From Amphimedon queenslandica (Eukaryota; Porifera; Demospongiae; Haplosclerida; Niphatidae), in the NCBI RefSeq assembly GCF_000090795.2, contig NW_003546305.1, forward strand, positions 94,805 through 127,059: a stretch of 32,255 nucleotides of DNA. Direction: 5' to 3'. Positions within the stretch are counted from its first letter, which is position 1, and each line of letters starts with the position of its first letter. Shown here piece after piece: positions 1 to 9,796 of the stretch. Under the pieces are notes generated by a model. That model was given only the letters and a program-made list of their open reading frames with translations, made no database searches and was not told where the DNA came from. Made by a program: the position numbers and the translations under genes.

Positions 1-186
1 GCAGCAGCTCAAGCGGAGCTTTCATGTCTTATAGTATACCTAAGGATTAGTTGTGCAGTATGGCTAGCCTTTTGGTCTGGTAACAATTTCTACCATGTCC
101 ATCTGGTTTCTTTGTTAGGTATCATGGTCAATGTGCTGCTAAGTTTTGTGAATTTCTTTTACTGTACTATTTGTTAATAGAGAGGG

Positions 187-794
187 TATGAATTTGTTTG
201 GGGAGTGTTGCTAGCGCAGTTGGGGTAGGGTCTTTGACCCACACTCCCCCTAATTCATTATAAGTACCTCTAAATCAGCCTGCTTGCAAGGCTATAATCA
301 ATATGCCTCCCTCTCTATTGTGAACCTTAAGCATGAGGCATAAGCAGCATTAATGATTACACGTAATGCTAAGGCATGGTGGGTAATTGCCTGACCCAAG
401 TGGCATAGTTAACACAGCTTAACTATTGGCGCTCTCATGTAGAGAGTATTCAGTTGCTCATGGCAAATATGGCCCACCCTGAGTTGGACCCCTTAGTTGG
501 TTCAGCTGGTAAGAGTTAGATTTTGGCGGCACTTGTTTAGGTGCCAGGCATACATTGCAGCCAGGGTGGGCCAGCTTGCTTCATGAACTGGCCACTAGCT
601 TCACATCGTTGAACTAGTGTTTAAGCCTTGGGTTCAGTTTGACGACCATTTGTAACCGCAAGCTTAGGGGGTGTGGCCCATACAATATTACCAACCCTTC
701 CCTCTTTTTGCCCCTTTGGGGTGATGTGCAGGGCTTATTGTATATATTTTGTATATATTTTGTGCGTGCATTTTAGGGCGAATGGGATATTAAT
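187..794. repeat. Direct repeat, copy 1
   Basis: This block is repeated nearly base for base at 1017-1603. From base 223 on the copies are in register at an offset of 809. Only a few substitutions are visible over about 570 bases, so the duplication is recent. The left part holds an inverted pair, GGGGAGTGT at 200-208 and ACACTCCCC at 241-249, enclosing a smaller GGGTC-TTT-GACCC hairpin. No coding frame was seen. The pair could be two copies of a dispersed repeat, a tandem duplication, or the ends of a very small LTR-type element; no primer site or TG..CA ends were recognised. Confidence 0.85.
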
Positions 795-1016
795 TGAAGT
801 TTAAGCGATACGGTTAAACGCTGTTAATATCCTTGAGCCGGGAGGGTTGGTTAATAGGTGGGGCTGAGTTATTATCAGCTATTTGCAAAACATGAGTGCT
901 AATTGCTGGCTGCTGTTCTTACTAATATCTCCTATTCTTTTTCCTATTCTCCTAAACTCTTTCCCTCCCTCCCTCCCATTCTGTTTTATTGTATTGTTCA
1001 ACTCTCCGCCTGTCAG
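795..1016. other. Unique spacer between the direct repeats
   Basis: About 220 bases not shared by the two flanking copies. It has a pyrimidine-rich run at roughly 930-985 (TTTCCCTCCCTCCCTCCC core). Nothing coding was seen. Confidence 0.5.
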
Positions 1017-1603
1017 GCATGAAATTTGTATGGGTAGGGTCTTTGACCCACACTCCCCCTAATTCATTATAAGTACCTCTAAATCAGCCTGCTTGCAAGG
1101 CTATAATCAATATGCCTCCCTCTCTATTGTGAACCTTAAGCATGAGGCATAAGCAGCATTAATGATTACACATAATGCTAAGGCATGGTGGGTAATTGCC
1201 TGACCCAAGTGGCATAGTTAACACAGCTTAACTATTGGCGCTCTCATGTAGAGAGTATTCAGTTGCTCATGGCAAATATGGCCCACCCTGAGTTGGACCC
1301 CTTAGTTGGTTCAGCTGGTAAGAGTTAGATTTTGGCGGCACTTGTTTAGGTGCCAGGCATACATTGCAGCCAGGGTGGGCCAGCTTGCTTCATGAACTGG
1401 CCACTAGCTTCACATCGTTGAACTAATGTTTAAGCCTTGGGTTCAGTTTGACCACCATTTGCAACCGCAAGCTTAGGGGGTGTGGCCCATACAATATTAC
1501 CAACCCTTCCCTCTTTTTGCCCCTGTGGGGTGATGTGCAGGGCTTATTGTATATATTTTGTATATATTTTGTGCGTGCATTTTAGGGCGAATGGGATATT
1601 AAT
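1017..1603. repeat. Direct repeat, copy 2
   Basis: Second copy of the 187-794 block. It lacks 22 bases present in copy 1 (the stretch around 204-225), which removes the left arm of the larger hairpin. The copy stops at 1603, seven bases before the stop codon of the mariner-like pseudogene, so its right end may mark the border of that insertion. Confidence 0.85.
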
Positions 1604-1609
1604 AGTTTA

Positions 1610-2987
1610 TTAATAACCACAAAATGAAATCCATGGTTTGCAATCACCAACAGTCATGGAACATAATGCAGCAATAACATTAATTTCAAGGTCTAGGTAC
1701 TTCCAATTTTCTTCATTTGACTTTAATATTGACTTCACCTGTGCAAAGACATTCCCAATTGGATTTAAGTCAGGACTAATATGGTAGTAAAAATATAAGC
1801 AAAGCCTTTGTGCTCTGGATGGTGTCTATTACTCTTTGGTCATGATGGATTGTGGCATTATTTAAAATTACAATGCTATGTTCATTTATACCATTAAATG
1901 GTTTAAAATAAGGAAGAAGTGCGCTTTCAATAGAGGACAGAAAATAGTCAGCATTTACTGTAGAGCAAATTGTGTCAAAATCAAGAACTCCTCTCACTGA
2001 CATTCCAACTATTGCAGATACTCGTTTTCCTCTCACAAGTATTTTACTCACAACTGCTGGTCATCCTCTCATATTAGATGCAAACTTTCTCATTTCATCT
2101 CTTCTATCAGCTTATGTTTTATCAACAAACACAAAAAAATTAGCATGGCCTTTGAAGAGTCATGTATTAAGGGCGTATTTGACTCTCGAAAGATTGCACC
2201 TTTGCCTTGCTTTGATTAATATTCTTTTGAGTATGAAGTTAGATTTATAAAGAAACTTACATACCCGTATATTGGGTATATTTCAATGCATTAATAATTT
2301 CGGAAAAAGCAATCCATTGCAAAAATAAATATTATGAAATTTTAAAATATGCTGATAAAAAGGAATAGAAGATATGTGGTAGTGTACAATTATTATGAAC
2401 ACGTGGCTTCATAACTATCCATGGCTACATTCTAGTCTAACTTGAAGGCCATAAAGAGCCTTCTTTGCCAGTTACAAGTGTCACTAAGGTTGATTCAGAA
2501 GTGGAGAAGTCAGCAAATGCTTCGAATGACTTACCAAACCAGGTGCTTGATGGAAATAACAGCAAGTAAAATATTTTTGGAATATAAAAGCCTTCCAAAT
2601 TATTCCATCATTGAACTTAATATTTCCATGAATTTTCATGCATTGAAATATACCCGATATACGGTAGTACTACTGTTGACCACAGTTCCAGTTTCTTCTA
2701 TTAATTTATCTGTAATTTCACGGAAGAATATACCAGGCTTCTCAGTAACAAGTTCTATAATAACAAGTCTATCGATTTCAGTTAGTTCCTGGTGTCAATG
2801 TTTGGTGGATACTTCTTGGTAACACCACCAGTTGTATCATAAAGAGCTACTATTCTGCTAATTGTCAAGCAGTGAGAGATTCAGCAAATTGCTTGTACAT
2901 TTTTTGTAGACACTTCACTTGATAGATCATTCTCCATTGTAAATCTTCCGAATATACCTGTGTTCTTCTACTTTCACAGGAAGCCAT
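1610..2987 (-). pseudogene. Mariner/IS630-like (DDE_3) transposase pseudogene, split by a MITE
   Basis: Read from an ATG at 2987 to a TAA at 1610, the pieces give about 320 codons, the usual size of this family. The N-terminal part (2987-2667) has the homeodomain-like DNA-binding region (MASCESRRTQVYSEDL, later ELTEIDRLVIIELVTEKPG). After the MITE the frame resumes at CKFLYKS and leads to the catalytic core: VFVDKT (first Asp kept), LVRGKRVS, ILNNATIHH and SPDLNPIG. The second catalytic Asp (normally in DNASIH) is Asn and the third acidic residue (normally NPIE) is Gly. There are several in-frame stops, including TAA and TGA near 2070-2115, and a one-base shift near 1776. It is a dead cut-and-paste transposase. 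The MITE at 2264-2664 is younger. The family assignment rests on the motif order and is solid; the subfamily is not determined. Confidence 0.85.
2264..2664. mobile_element. MITE with CCGTATAT termini inside the transposase pseudogene
   Basis: Terminal inverted repeats of about 26 bases: CCCGTATATTGGGTATATTT at the left, matched by the reverse complement of 2639-2664 (CCGTATATCGGG and onward to TTTCAATGCAT). Both ends are bordered by TA, as expected for Tc1/mariner-type insertion. The 400-base interior has no plausible coding frame. The host reading frame (homeodomain part on one side, CKFLYKS on the other) is interrupted exactly by this unit, which supports the boundaries. Whether the two TAs are a true target duplication or an original TATA cannot be told. 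Confidence 0.8.
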
Positions 2988-3004
2988 ATTAATATTCACA
3001 CTTA

Positions 3005-4093
3005 CTTAATACTAATTATGACACTTATGATAGCTGTTGCATAGATTTTGCAACCATCTGTAAAAGGCGAACGTGTCATTATTCTCCATTAGCTCATTCA
3101 AAGCTGTCATTACGTGTCTTTTGAAATTATCTATGATTACAAGAGCAGCTTTTACATTGTATCTTTGTTTCTTCAGTAGACCAATGATTTCGAGAATGGG
3201 TAATATGCCATGCTTAAAAAAAGGTATAGCGAGGGTGGCAACAATCAGTTTTTCCATTCTACACCAACTGCTTAGGGAGAAAGACTCCTGCCCAACTGCC
3301 ACAAAACACAGCTTTAAGTTGTTTTCTTCCCTTCATGCTCATGGTCCATGTTGAAGTAGGTGTAATCTTAATGCCAATCTGGTCCCAGGTTAGTATGAAT
3401 TCAGGTGGGACATCCTTCATACTGACAACTGACACAACACCTCTCATAATTGATTGCTTTATGTTTTCAAAGTCAGCATTACTCTGCTTACTCATAGAAG
3501 TTGTTGCCCTTGTCTTTACAAAATTCATGTGGCATAACATGGCAAAGGCCTAATCCTTATTTATTGTTACAGGCCCACAAAATTCAGCAACTTTTGTATG
3601 GTCATATATGAATAGTATTGCACTTGCTGCTGCCATGACAAAGCTAGATGAAATTAGACCTACGCCTTTCCAGACTTTATATACATCTGTACTTTACTGT
3701 TTAACAACTTGTAAGGCCTGCCACATTTTTTCTTGCTTGGAATAGTGAGAACTTTGACCCCGTCTGCACAGTGACATTCCTGCACTCATTTCATACTCAA
3801 TTGTTCTCTATACCTCACCATTACTGAGCAAGCAGTTGTTTTAGACACATTCTTCTTTAAAAGACATAAAAACCACCTGGATGTAGCAGCAACTCCATGA
3901 AGTGAGGGTACTTGCCAATGCTGGCAGACATGTTCTGATCATATTGATTGTAAGGTCCAAGTTTCCTGTAACACTTGCTAGAAACTGCTGCTACTTGTAT
4001 ATTAATTAGTTGTATTGTCTTGGAATTAATTTCCGTTGAAAGAGAACCACCACGACTAGGAAGAACCTGCTTATAGTACTGCGTGACATACAT
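3005..4093 (-). pseudogene. Pogo/jerky-like (DDE_1) transposase pseudogene, 3' truncated
   Basis: Minus-strand fragments in order: a possible N-terminal start at 4093 (MYVTQYYKQ), a helix-turn-helix-like stretch (GPYNQYDQNMSASIGKY, SLHGVAATSRWF), then DHTKVAEFCGP before an in-frame TAG, then MLCHMNFVKTRATTS, the first catalytic Asp in LTWDQIGIKITPTS, CGSWAGVFLPKQL, and the second Asp in ALVIIDNFK. These are the ordered landmarks of pogo/Tigger/jerky transposases. The frame is broken near 3270 and after NELMENND. The following LLPPNTTDxLQPMD segment is only faintly recognisable, and the coding remnant stops where the mariner-like element begins, so the distal catalytic part is missing. It is inactive. 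The exact start and subfamily are uncertain. Confidence 0.75.
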
Positions 4094-5485
4094 TTTGAGT
4101 GACCGGTATACTAAAACTGACCACTTGCTTTTCTACCATAGTTTTAATTGTTTGTGTATTATAAAATTTTGCTGTATTTGTATAATATTTTTAAAAAATT
4201 ATTTTGTGGATGATCTTATCAATGAAAGTTTATATAGGACAAAAAATTCCTCTTTTACAGTACTGCTATAATTATAATAACAAAGTAACTAACTGCACTA
4301 CAGAATTGCTATTAATCAGTGAAAAGAATTGATGCATTGATATATGTTACATGCATGCTACCTAACAGTACTGTATAATTAAAGGACGTATGGTTTGAGA
4401 TGCATCGAGGGTAGAGCAGACATGAACATACGTGTTGACTGACCAGACCCTATAAGTGTTAGCTAGCTAGCCTTACTGAATGCACTGCATTCAAGTAAAG
4501 TAAAGTTATGTGTCGCTTAATTTTTATAACATGTAATGTGCTCATTATCCTACTTTATCAACCAAAAATAGATAAAGTGCATTTTATACTGTACATTGTA
4601 CATTAAAATGTTAACTATTAACAAACAAGATTAATTTTTGTTACAAATTTTAAAAGTGTCATTATGCTTGTGTTATCTATATGTACTTGTATTGTGCTCA
4701 ATATAATCATGTGAGCTCGATTTCCAGGCCTAAAATATTTTCTTTAGATGTAATTCTCTATGGCTATTAATTAAAAGATTTGCTTCCTATATGCAATTAA
4801 TATGCCTTTACTCATCAAAATTTATATTCTCAAAATAACATTCAAAAATTTAAGGTAATATACTACCTTACAAATAAAGAAGCAATTGCCCAATACTATT
4901 CTTAATATACATAGTATCTCATTTTAGTATGTTGTGCCATTATGATTTATTAGAGTATTTGCTTGGAGATGGTTCAAGTTATTTTTTTCAGGGCACAGTT
5001 CTGTTGATTATATGAAGAAGGCTGATTCATTACATGCTACTTTATCGCAGCAAGTCATTGGGGTAGACTTACAATATGCAATAGTTAGCATTTGCATGTG
5101 ATGACCCAAATAATTTAATCATTACCCGAGCCTGCGTAGGCATGATGCGAGGGTAAAGCAGTCGTTTTGTCTGTACATGTTCGCTTGACCTCCACTATTG
5201 AGCTGACACTGCTATCATGTGAAATCCTGGAGTGCTAAAATCAAAGCTCACTATAGAAAAATGTATTCTGGAAAATGTTTGGTTCTCTTTTCTGAGGCAT
5301 AAAAAGCTAACAATGTCACCAAATGTAGTTGGTAAAAATCATAGATATGGACCTGAATAGGGATCAGAAACTTAGCCAAGTAGCACCAAATGTCTCACCT
5401 TAGTCCTTGTCTACCATGCTCGAGCGGAAAAGAAAGCAGCTAGGTTACCAATGGGTGTGTCAATGAAAGGTAGGGCCAATTAAAG
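4094..5485. other. AT-rich stretch without a recognised gene
   Basis: No long frame and no confident family match. Two short related words occur, ATCGAGGGTAGAGCAG near 4403 and ATGCGAGGGTAAAGCAG near 5145, probably pieces of one dispersed repeat. A possible lone exon after the acceptor TATTTTTTTCAG near 4990 stays open for about 37 codons in one frame, but nothing else supports it. Confidence 0.5.
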
Positions 5486-6600
5486 ATGGCTGAAGGCTCG
5501 TTTCTGGTGAGTACGACTAATAAACTCTTGTTTTATCTTCTGTATTTATTTCAGACAATTTACACATGTTCAAAAGTCTAGTAGCTAATGTAAGTAAAAA
5601 TTAAGACTTTGATTTACCCAGTGAAAGGTTCCGGAGAGCTCATTTACTGGCTGAGGAGATACTTACATATGCTGATAAGAATGAGGCACCACTTAAAGCA
5701 TTTGCTGAGGGTCTTTTGCTTGATATTCAAAAGTATAGTTCTCATCATAAGCCAGTGTCGTGGCACATTTTCTGAGAACTAATGTGGGAAAAGTACTATA
5801 AACTGTGTTCTAGTGATAATTTTGTAAGTTCGTGGATGAGTTTTTTGGAATGTAGCATTGGAGTCACTAATAATCTGATTTTTTTTCAATGTTACGAGAA
5901 TTCTTCTTGAAAGGCTTGTGAAAAGCCAAATTGCATTGATTTTGACTCAAAATGTTGGTGTAGCATCGGCATCCCTTGACCTAGAAGAAAGGAATGCCCT
6001 TCATTATTGCGGTGGCATCTGTTGCATTCTTTAAAGGTTTGAAAGTCAGCTGATCCACTAAAAGAATCATTGTTGCTTTGTCTTATGGACTTCAAGGTAA
6101 GAGTTTCAGGAAACAATCTTATTATGATGTACATGTATCACATTCTCATCACATTTTAGGTTACAATCTAAGTGAGACTACTGACAATATTGATGAATCA
6201 GCAAAATGGACAACAGAAATTAATTGTGTTGGACTCAATTCTTATAGATTATTCTCTGTATCTACTCTTCATGTCTAGTGAACAGCAATTCAGACGTCAC
6301 TTTACTCTAGACTATGCTATGTCATCAAATGAAAGTGTTAAGGACCATGCCTTTGCAAAATTATTCACAATGAGGAGGTATTATTCAATTGGGAAATCGT
6401 ATCAATCGATTGGGATTTGGAGGAATCTGAAGAATAACTGAAATTATTGGCAAGTCATTACATCGCAGTGTGAGGATTTTCATTTGCAAGTGCGTTTGTG
6501 GAAAAATTTAAGAAATCAGAACAGAAGTCAACACAGAGGTCTAAAGGGTTATGTAGAACTATGGACACATCAAAGTTTGTGATAATTAAAATTAATATGC
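5486..6600 (+). pseudogene. Decayed spliced gene of a repeated, uncharacterised family
   Basis: An ATG at 5486 starts MAEGSFL, ended by a good donor (CTG|GTGAGT). Exon 2 is 5555-5589 (acceptor TATTTATTTCAG, donor AAT|GTAAGT) and exon 3 starts at 5622 after TTTACCCAG. The three exons stay in one frame and lead into ERFRRAHLLAEEILTYADK and KAFAEGLLLDIQKYSS, then KPVSWHIF and FVSSWMSFLE. Later pieces, in changing frames, read LEERNALHYCGG, ESAKWTTEIN, VLFNWEIVSIDWDLEESEE and GFSFASAFVEKFKKSEQKS. Two TAG codons in exon 2 and several later stops and shifts show it is dead. I associate this segment order with uncharacterised multi-copy proteins of sponges and cnidarians, from memory only; no function is assigned. 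The second intron would be only 32 bases. Confidence 0.55.
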
Positions 6601-6609
6601 AACATGTAT

Positions 6610-7145
6610 TGCAGACATGGGGCAAGCACTTAAGCCCTTTTGCTTTTCAGCACTTTTCTTGTAAATGCTTGAAGGTGCTTGCATGCATTAATCACATTGC
6701 AATCACTTGTGCTTGACTTGTACTTAAGCACTTTATATTGTAAATGCTGCAAAGCACTTTAAGCACTAATGCTTGTCTCATTATCAGTTATCACTCATAG
6801 AGCATGTGTGTGACACTATCATAACATACACATGAGACTTAAACATTTAAAGGTGGCCACAACCATGAAGAAGCTACCAGATTTTATTACGTCAATCTAT
6901 TTGAAGATTTGAGTGGTGCTTTCAGAGCATAGAAGAACTGCAAGCATTGCCTTATTTAACAGTGCTTTAGGTATTGCTTGAAGCACACTTTTTATTACAG
7001 CAATAGTGCTTGTGCTTAAGCAGTTTGACAAGTGCTTTAAGATGTGCTTAAAGCACATTGTTATATTGAAGCATTTGTGCTTGGCTTGTGCTTCAGCAAT
7101 TTTCCAAGTGATTTAGGATGTGCTTCAAGTATTTTAGAAAGTGCA
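6610..7145. repeat. Clusters of AAGCAC / GTGCTT words
   Basis: The words AAGCACTT, AAGTGCTT, TGCTTAAGCA and close variants recur many times in two clusters (about 6620-6780 and 6955-7145), separated by about 170 bases without them. Many copies are self-complementary (for example TGCTTAAGCA). Spacing is irregular, so it is not a simple tandem array. No coding frame is convincing. Confidence 0.6.
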
Positions 7146-7629
7146 TGCCTCATGTCTCATGTATGGGACTATAGTTATATTAATGTTTCTTTTCTTTATG
7201 TATGTAATCATAGTTAAACTATGTAAATGTAATGTTATGAAGTGCTGTTATATCTCCTTGGAAGTGGTGTACTATCCACGGGCATTGTCGTGTCACCAGT
7301 TAGAGTTCAGCCTCTACAATTACCATTAACAGGAGCTGAAGACAATGAGTCAGAATTATAAAATTCCTGGATAAATGGATAGTAATGAGTTCCACCACGC
7401 TGTCTCTGACATCCAAAGAAGCCTTCCAGCCTATCCTGGTAGATATTGGCACTTAGAAAACCTAGTTTGTTATTCTGCTCCTCAATCTCTGGCATAAAGA
7501 AAATGTTTTTTACAAGTTCTGTAAAGGATTTTACTGAAGGAGAAGTACCATAAATCCTTAAATAGAAGCCGCATTTGAATAAACGCAGGGGTAGCAGTAC
7601 AATTTAACTATAAATATGCAACACTAGCC

Positions 7630-7795
7630 CAGGAATGACTCAGTAGTTTAGTGGATAATGCCTTAAGTTTAAGAAGTCTCAAGCATGAGGTTACGGGTTT
7701 GAACCCCGCTCTTGGCCGAGGTCCAAATACTATTTCAGGAAATAGTCGCCCGGGCTTTTATATAAGGAAATACGGTCTGTAAATGGCTAATTAAA
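7630..7795 (+). repeat. tRNA-derived SINE
   Basis: An internal pol III promoter is visible: A box TAGTTTAGTGG at 7644-7654 and B box GGTTTGAACCC at 7696-7706, inside a 5' part that resembles a tRNA. The A-to-B spacing of 52 bases is longer than in an ordinary tRNA and no clean acceptor stem closes, so it is a SINE head, not a tRNA gene. A tRNA-unrelated body (GTCCAAATAC, GCCCGGGC) and an A-rich end follow. It sits in the last intron (7816-7534) of the P-element-like pseudogene. The outer limits are approximate. Confidence 0.75.
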
Positions 7796-7896
7796 AAATG
7801 TAAGATAATGAAATACCTGTTCTTCTAAATCCTAACAATGTTTCTGCACTCAGTAACATCCTGTTCTTCTGGGGGTTTGCTATAACCTTGTCTTAA

Positions 7897-8610
7897 AGGG
7901 TAACTTCAGTGCATTTTTGGTGAATTTTTTTTATTTGCTTAATATGATTGCCTGACCATACTAATGATGTGTTCCAACTCCCATTGTCTGAAAAAATTTA
8001 TTCACTGAGATATGAGCCTTCAAAAATGCCCAGTTTTCCTTTCTGCCAGGTTACGTCCTGTCGGAGGGTGTGGCTAAACGTGACGTCACTGGAGGGATAG
8101 CTGTAGCTAAATCCATTCCTTTATAGGGGGAAATAATCCTTTATTCTCATGCCTTGTAATGTAATAGCACTATTTTCAAAATTAGGACCATTAGCTTTCA
8201 TAATTCTAAGCATAAAACTGCAAGAAAAGTACACAAAATAGCTAACAAGAAGATTTACCAAACTGTGGTATTATGACTTTTTCTTGCAGTTCCATGCTTA
8301 GAATAATGAAAACTAATGATACTAATCTTTAAATTAGTGCTATTACATGACAAGCCATGAGAATAAAGGATTATTTCCCCCTATAAAGGAATGGATTAAG
8401 CTGCAGCTATCCCTCCAGTGACGTCACGTTTAGCCACACCCACCGACAGGAAGTTACCTGGCAGGATGGGAAAATGGGCATTTTTGAAGGCTCATATCTC
8501 AGTGAATAATTTTTTTCAGACAATGGGAGTTGGAACACATCATTAGTATGGTTAGGCAATCATATTAAGCAAATAAAAAAAATATCTCAAAAATGCACTG
8601 AAGTTACCCT
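7897..8610. mobile_element. 714-base palindromic (foldback) MITE with TTAA target duplication
   Basis: Starts AGGGTAACTTCAGTGCATTT and ends with the reverse complement, bordered by TTAA at 7893-7896 and 8611-8614. Inverted similarity runs almost to the centre, leaving roughly 45 unpaired bases (about 8234-8278). Matching landmarks are exactly symmetric about the midpoint (for example TGACGTCA at 8081-8088 and 8419-8426), so the arms have the same length. TTAA target choice points to piggyBac-type mobilisation (established for that superfamily; the assignment here is inference). It has no coding capacity. It interrupts an exon of the P-element-like pseudogene at Q-L-R, where the gene itself supplied the TTAA. 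Confidence 0.92.
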
Positions 8611-9796
8611 TTAACTGAACAGACTGTTTCAATGAATTTAAGTATGGTAGAAGTGTTTCATCCAACCACTATAATTGAAAATCATCTAATTTTCAAAAGA
8701 ATTTGATTTTACCTATACCTTTAGTCTAGTATCATTTGCACTAACATATGGCCTATCAAATGGTTTTCGTGACCTTGTTGAAGAATCAAAATTGAAGACA
8801 TTGAGAACAACAAAAAATTTGTCAAACTTCAATTTAAAAATTAGCTGTGCTGCTTCTGGTCCTTGAGTTAACTGAATAGCCTTTCTAAGAGTGTCACAGA
8901 GTACCTAAAATTATAAATGTATCTCAGAAACATTTATACAATTATTGTCATAAAATCTGAGCTGTCAGGTCAACTGGCATCTTGGAGGAGTTAAAATAGA
9001 TATGTTCAAATTTCAGTTTTGGAACCATACTAAGATCAGACCTTTTCCCATGATCTCTTTTATATAAATTCAATACACGTTGCCAAGAAATGTTTCAGCC
9101 ATTGTTCTACATACAAGTATATATATGTAAGAAAATGTGTACTTAATTTGATAATACATAAAAATCTGTTTTTTAAAGCAAAGCAATTCCGGACTTTCTT
9201 GATTAGATGAGGATATTCAGGAAAACAAAAAAAAATCTACAACAATATTATAACGCATAATGGCTATAATACAAGTCTACCTTATCTCTGCTGCATGTAT
9301 ATTAAGAACCTTGTATAGAAGCTTAACTGACATCATATAGGGCCACTAATCTCCTATTAACGGAAGCCCATCAAATGTAGTTGCAATAACCTGAATAACA
9401 ATTATGATTGCATTATCTGAACATGTACCAACACTAAATATTACCATGAATCCAATACATTCCAATCTATATACAGCTTTTAAAAATAACAGAAATAGTT
9501 GGTCACAAACCAAACTTACACAAGTATAAGGAAATTTAAGAGAAGCAAATAATCCTTTTACCATGAAGGTAACCTTAGATTTGGCTAATGGTAGTGGGGT
9601 GCTTTCAGAGTCTTGAGACTTCTCAAAACGTATCAGATGATTATATTTCAGACAAGTCAGTCTCACACATCAACTGTTTGGCCCGTTTTCTTAAACTCAC
9701 TGCTAGTTTTTAGTTAAATAACTAAGTTTCATAACTCTTGGACCACCCATTTGCCCACTTGCCATGCAATATCCTTGGCCTTTTTTTTAGCTCGCC

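Larger units (their letters stand above)
7307..9666 (-). pseudogene. P-element/THAP9-like transposase pseudogene with introns
   Basis: Exons on the minus strand assemble into the RNase H-like core and C-terminal part of the P-element transposase family. 9666-9445: TFMVKGLFASLKFPYTC and KAVYRLECIGF. A 54-base intron (9444-9391) follows, then VIATTFDGLP (catalytic-type Asp kept), then, out of frame, PEYPHLIKKVRNC to about 9170. 9106-8957: ISWQRVLNLYKRDHGK, MVPKLKFEHIYF, SKMPVDLTAQ. 8905-8719: VLCDTLRKAIQLTQGPEAAQ, LKFDKFFVVLNVF. 8668-8611 plus 7896-7817: WLDETLLPYLNSLKQSVQ and, after a one-base shift at a C run, MLLSAETLLGFRRT. 7533-7307: VKSFTELVKNIF, LSANIYQDRLEGFFGCQRQRGG. The exon phases fit across these joins. 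Damage: shifts, a TGA in exon 9106-8957, two donors where GT has become AT, and the palindromic insertion. The 5' end, with any THAP domain, is missing beyond about 9700. After the TGA at 7307 the frame stays open about 25 codons more. Confidence 0.85.

Noticed and set aside
187-1603. LTR pair of a retrotransposon
   Set aside because: No TG..CA ends, primer binding site or gag/pol; kept only as one possibility for the direct repeat.
7141-7329. Small plus-strand ORF before the P-element-like gene
   Set aside because: Hydrophobic and AT-driven, with no start context or relatives visible.
7640-7715. Functional tRNA gene
   Set aside because: A and B boxes are present but their spacing is too wide and no acceptor stem closes; the following body fits a SINE.
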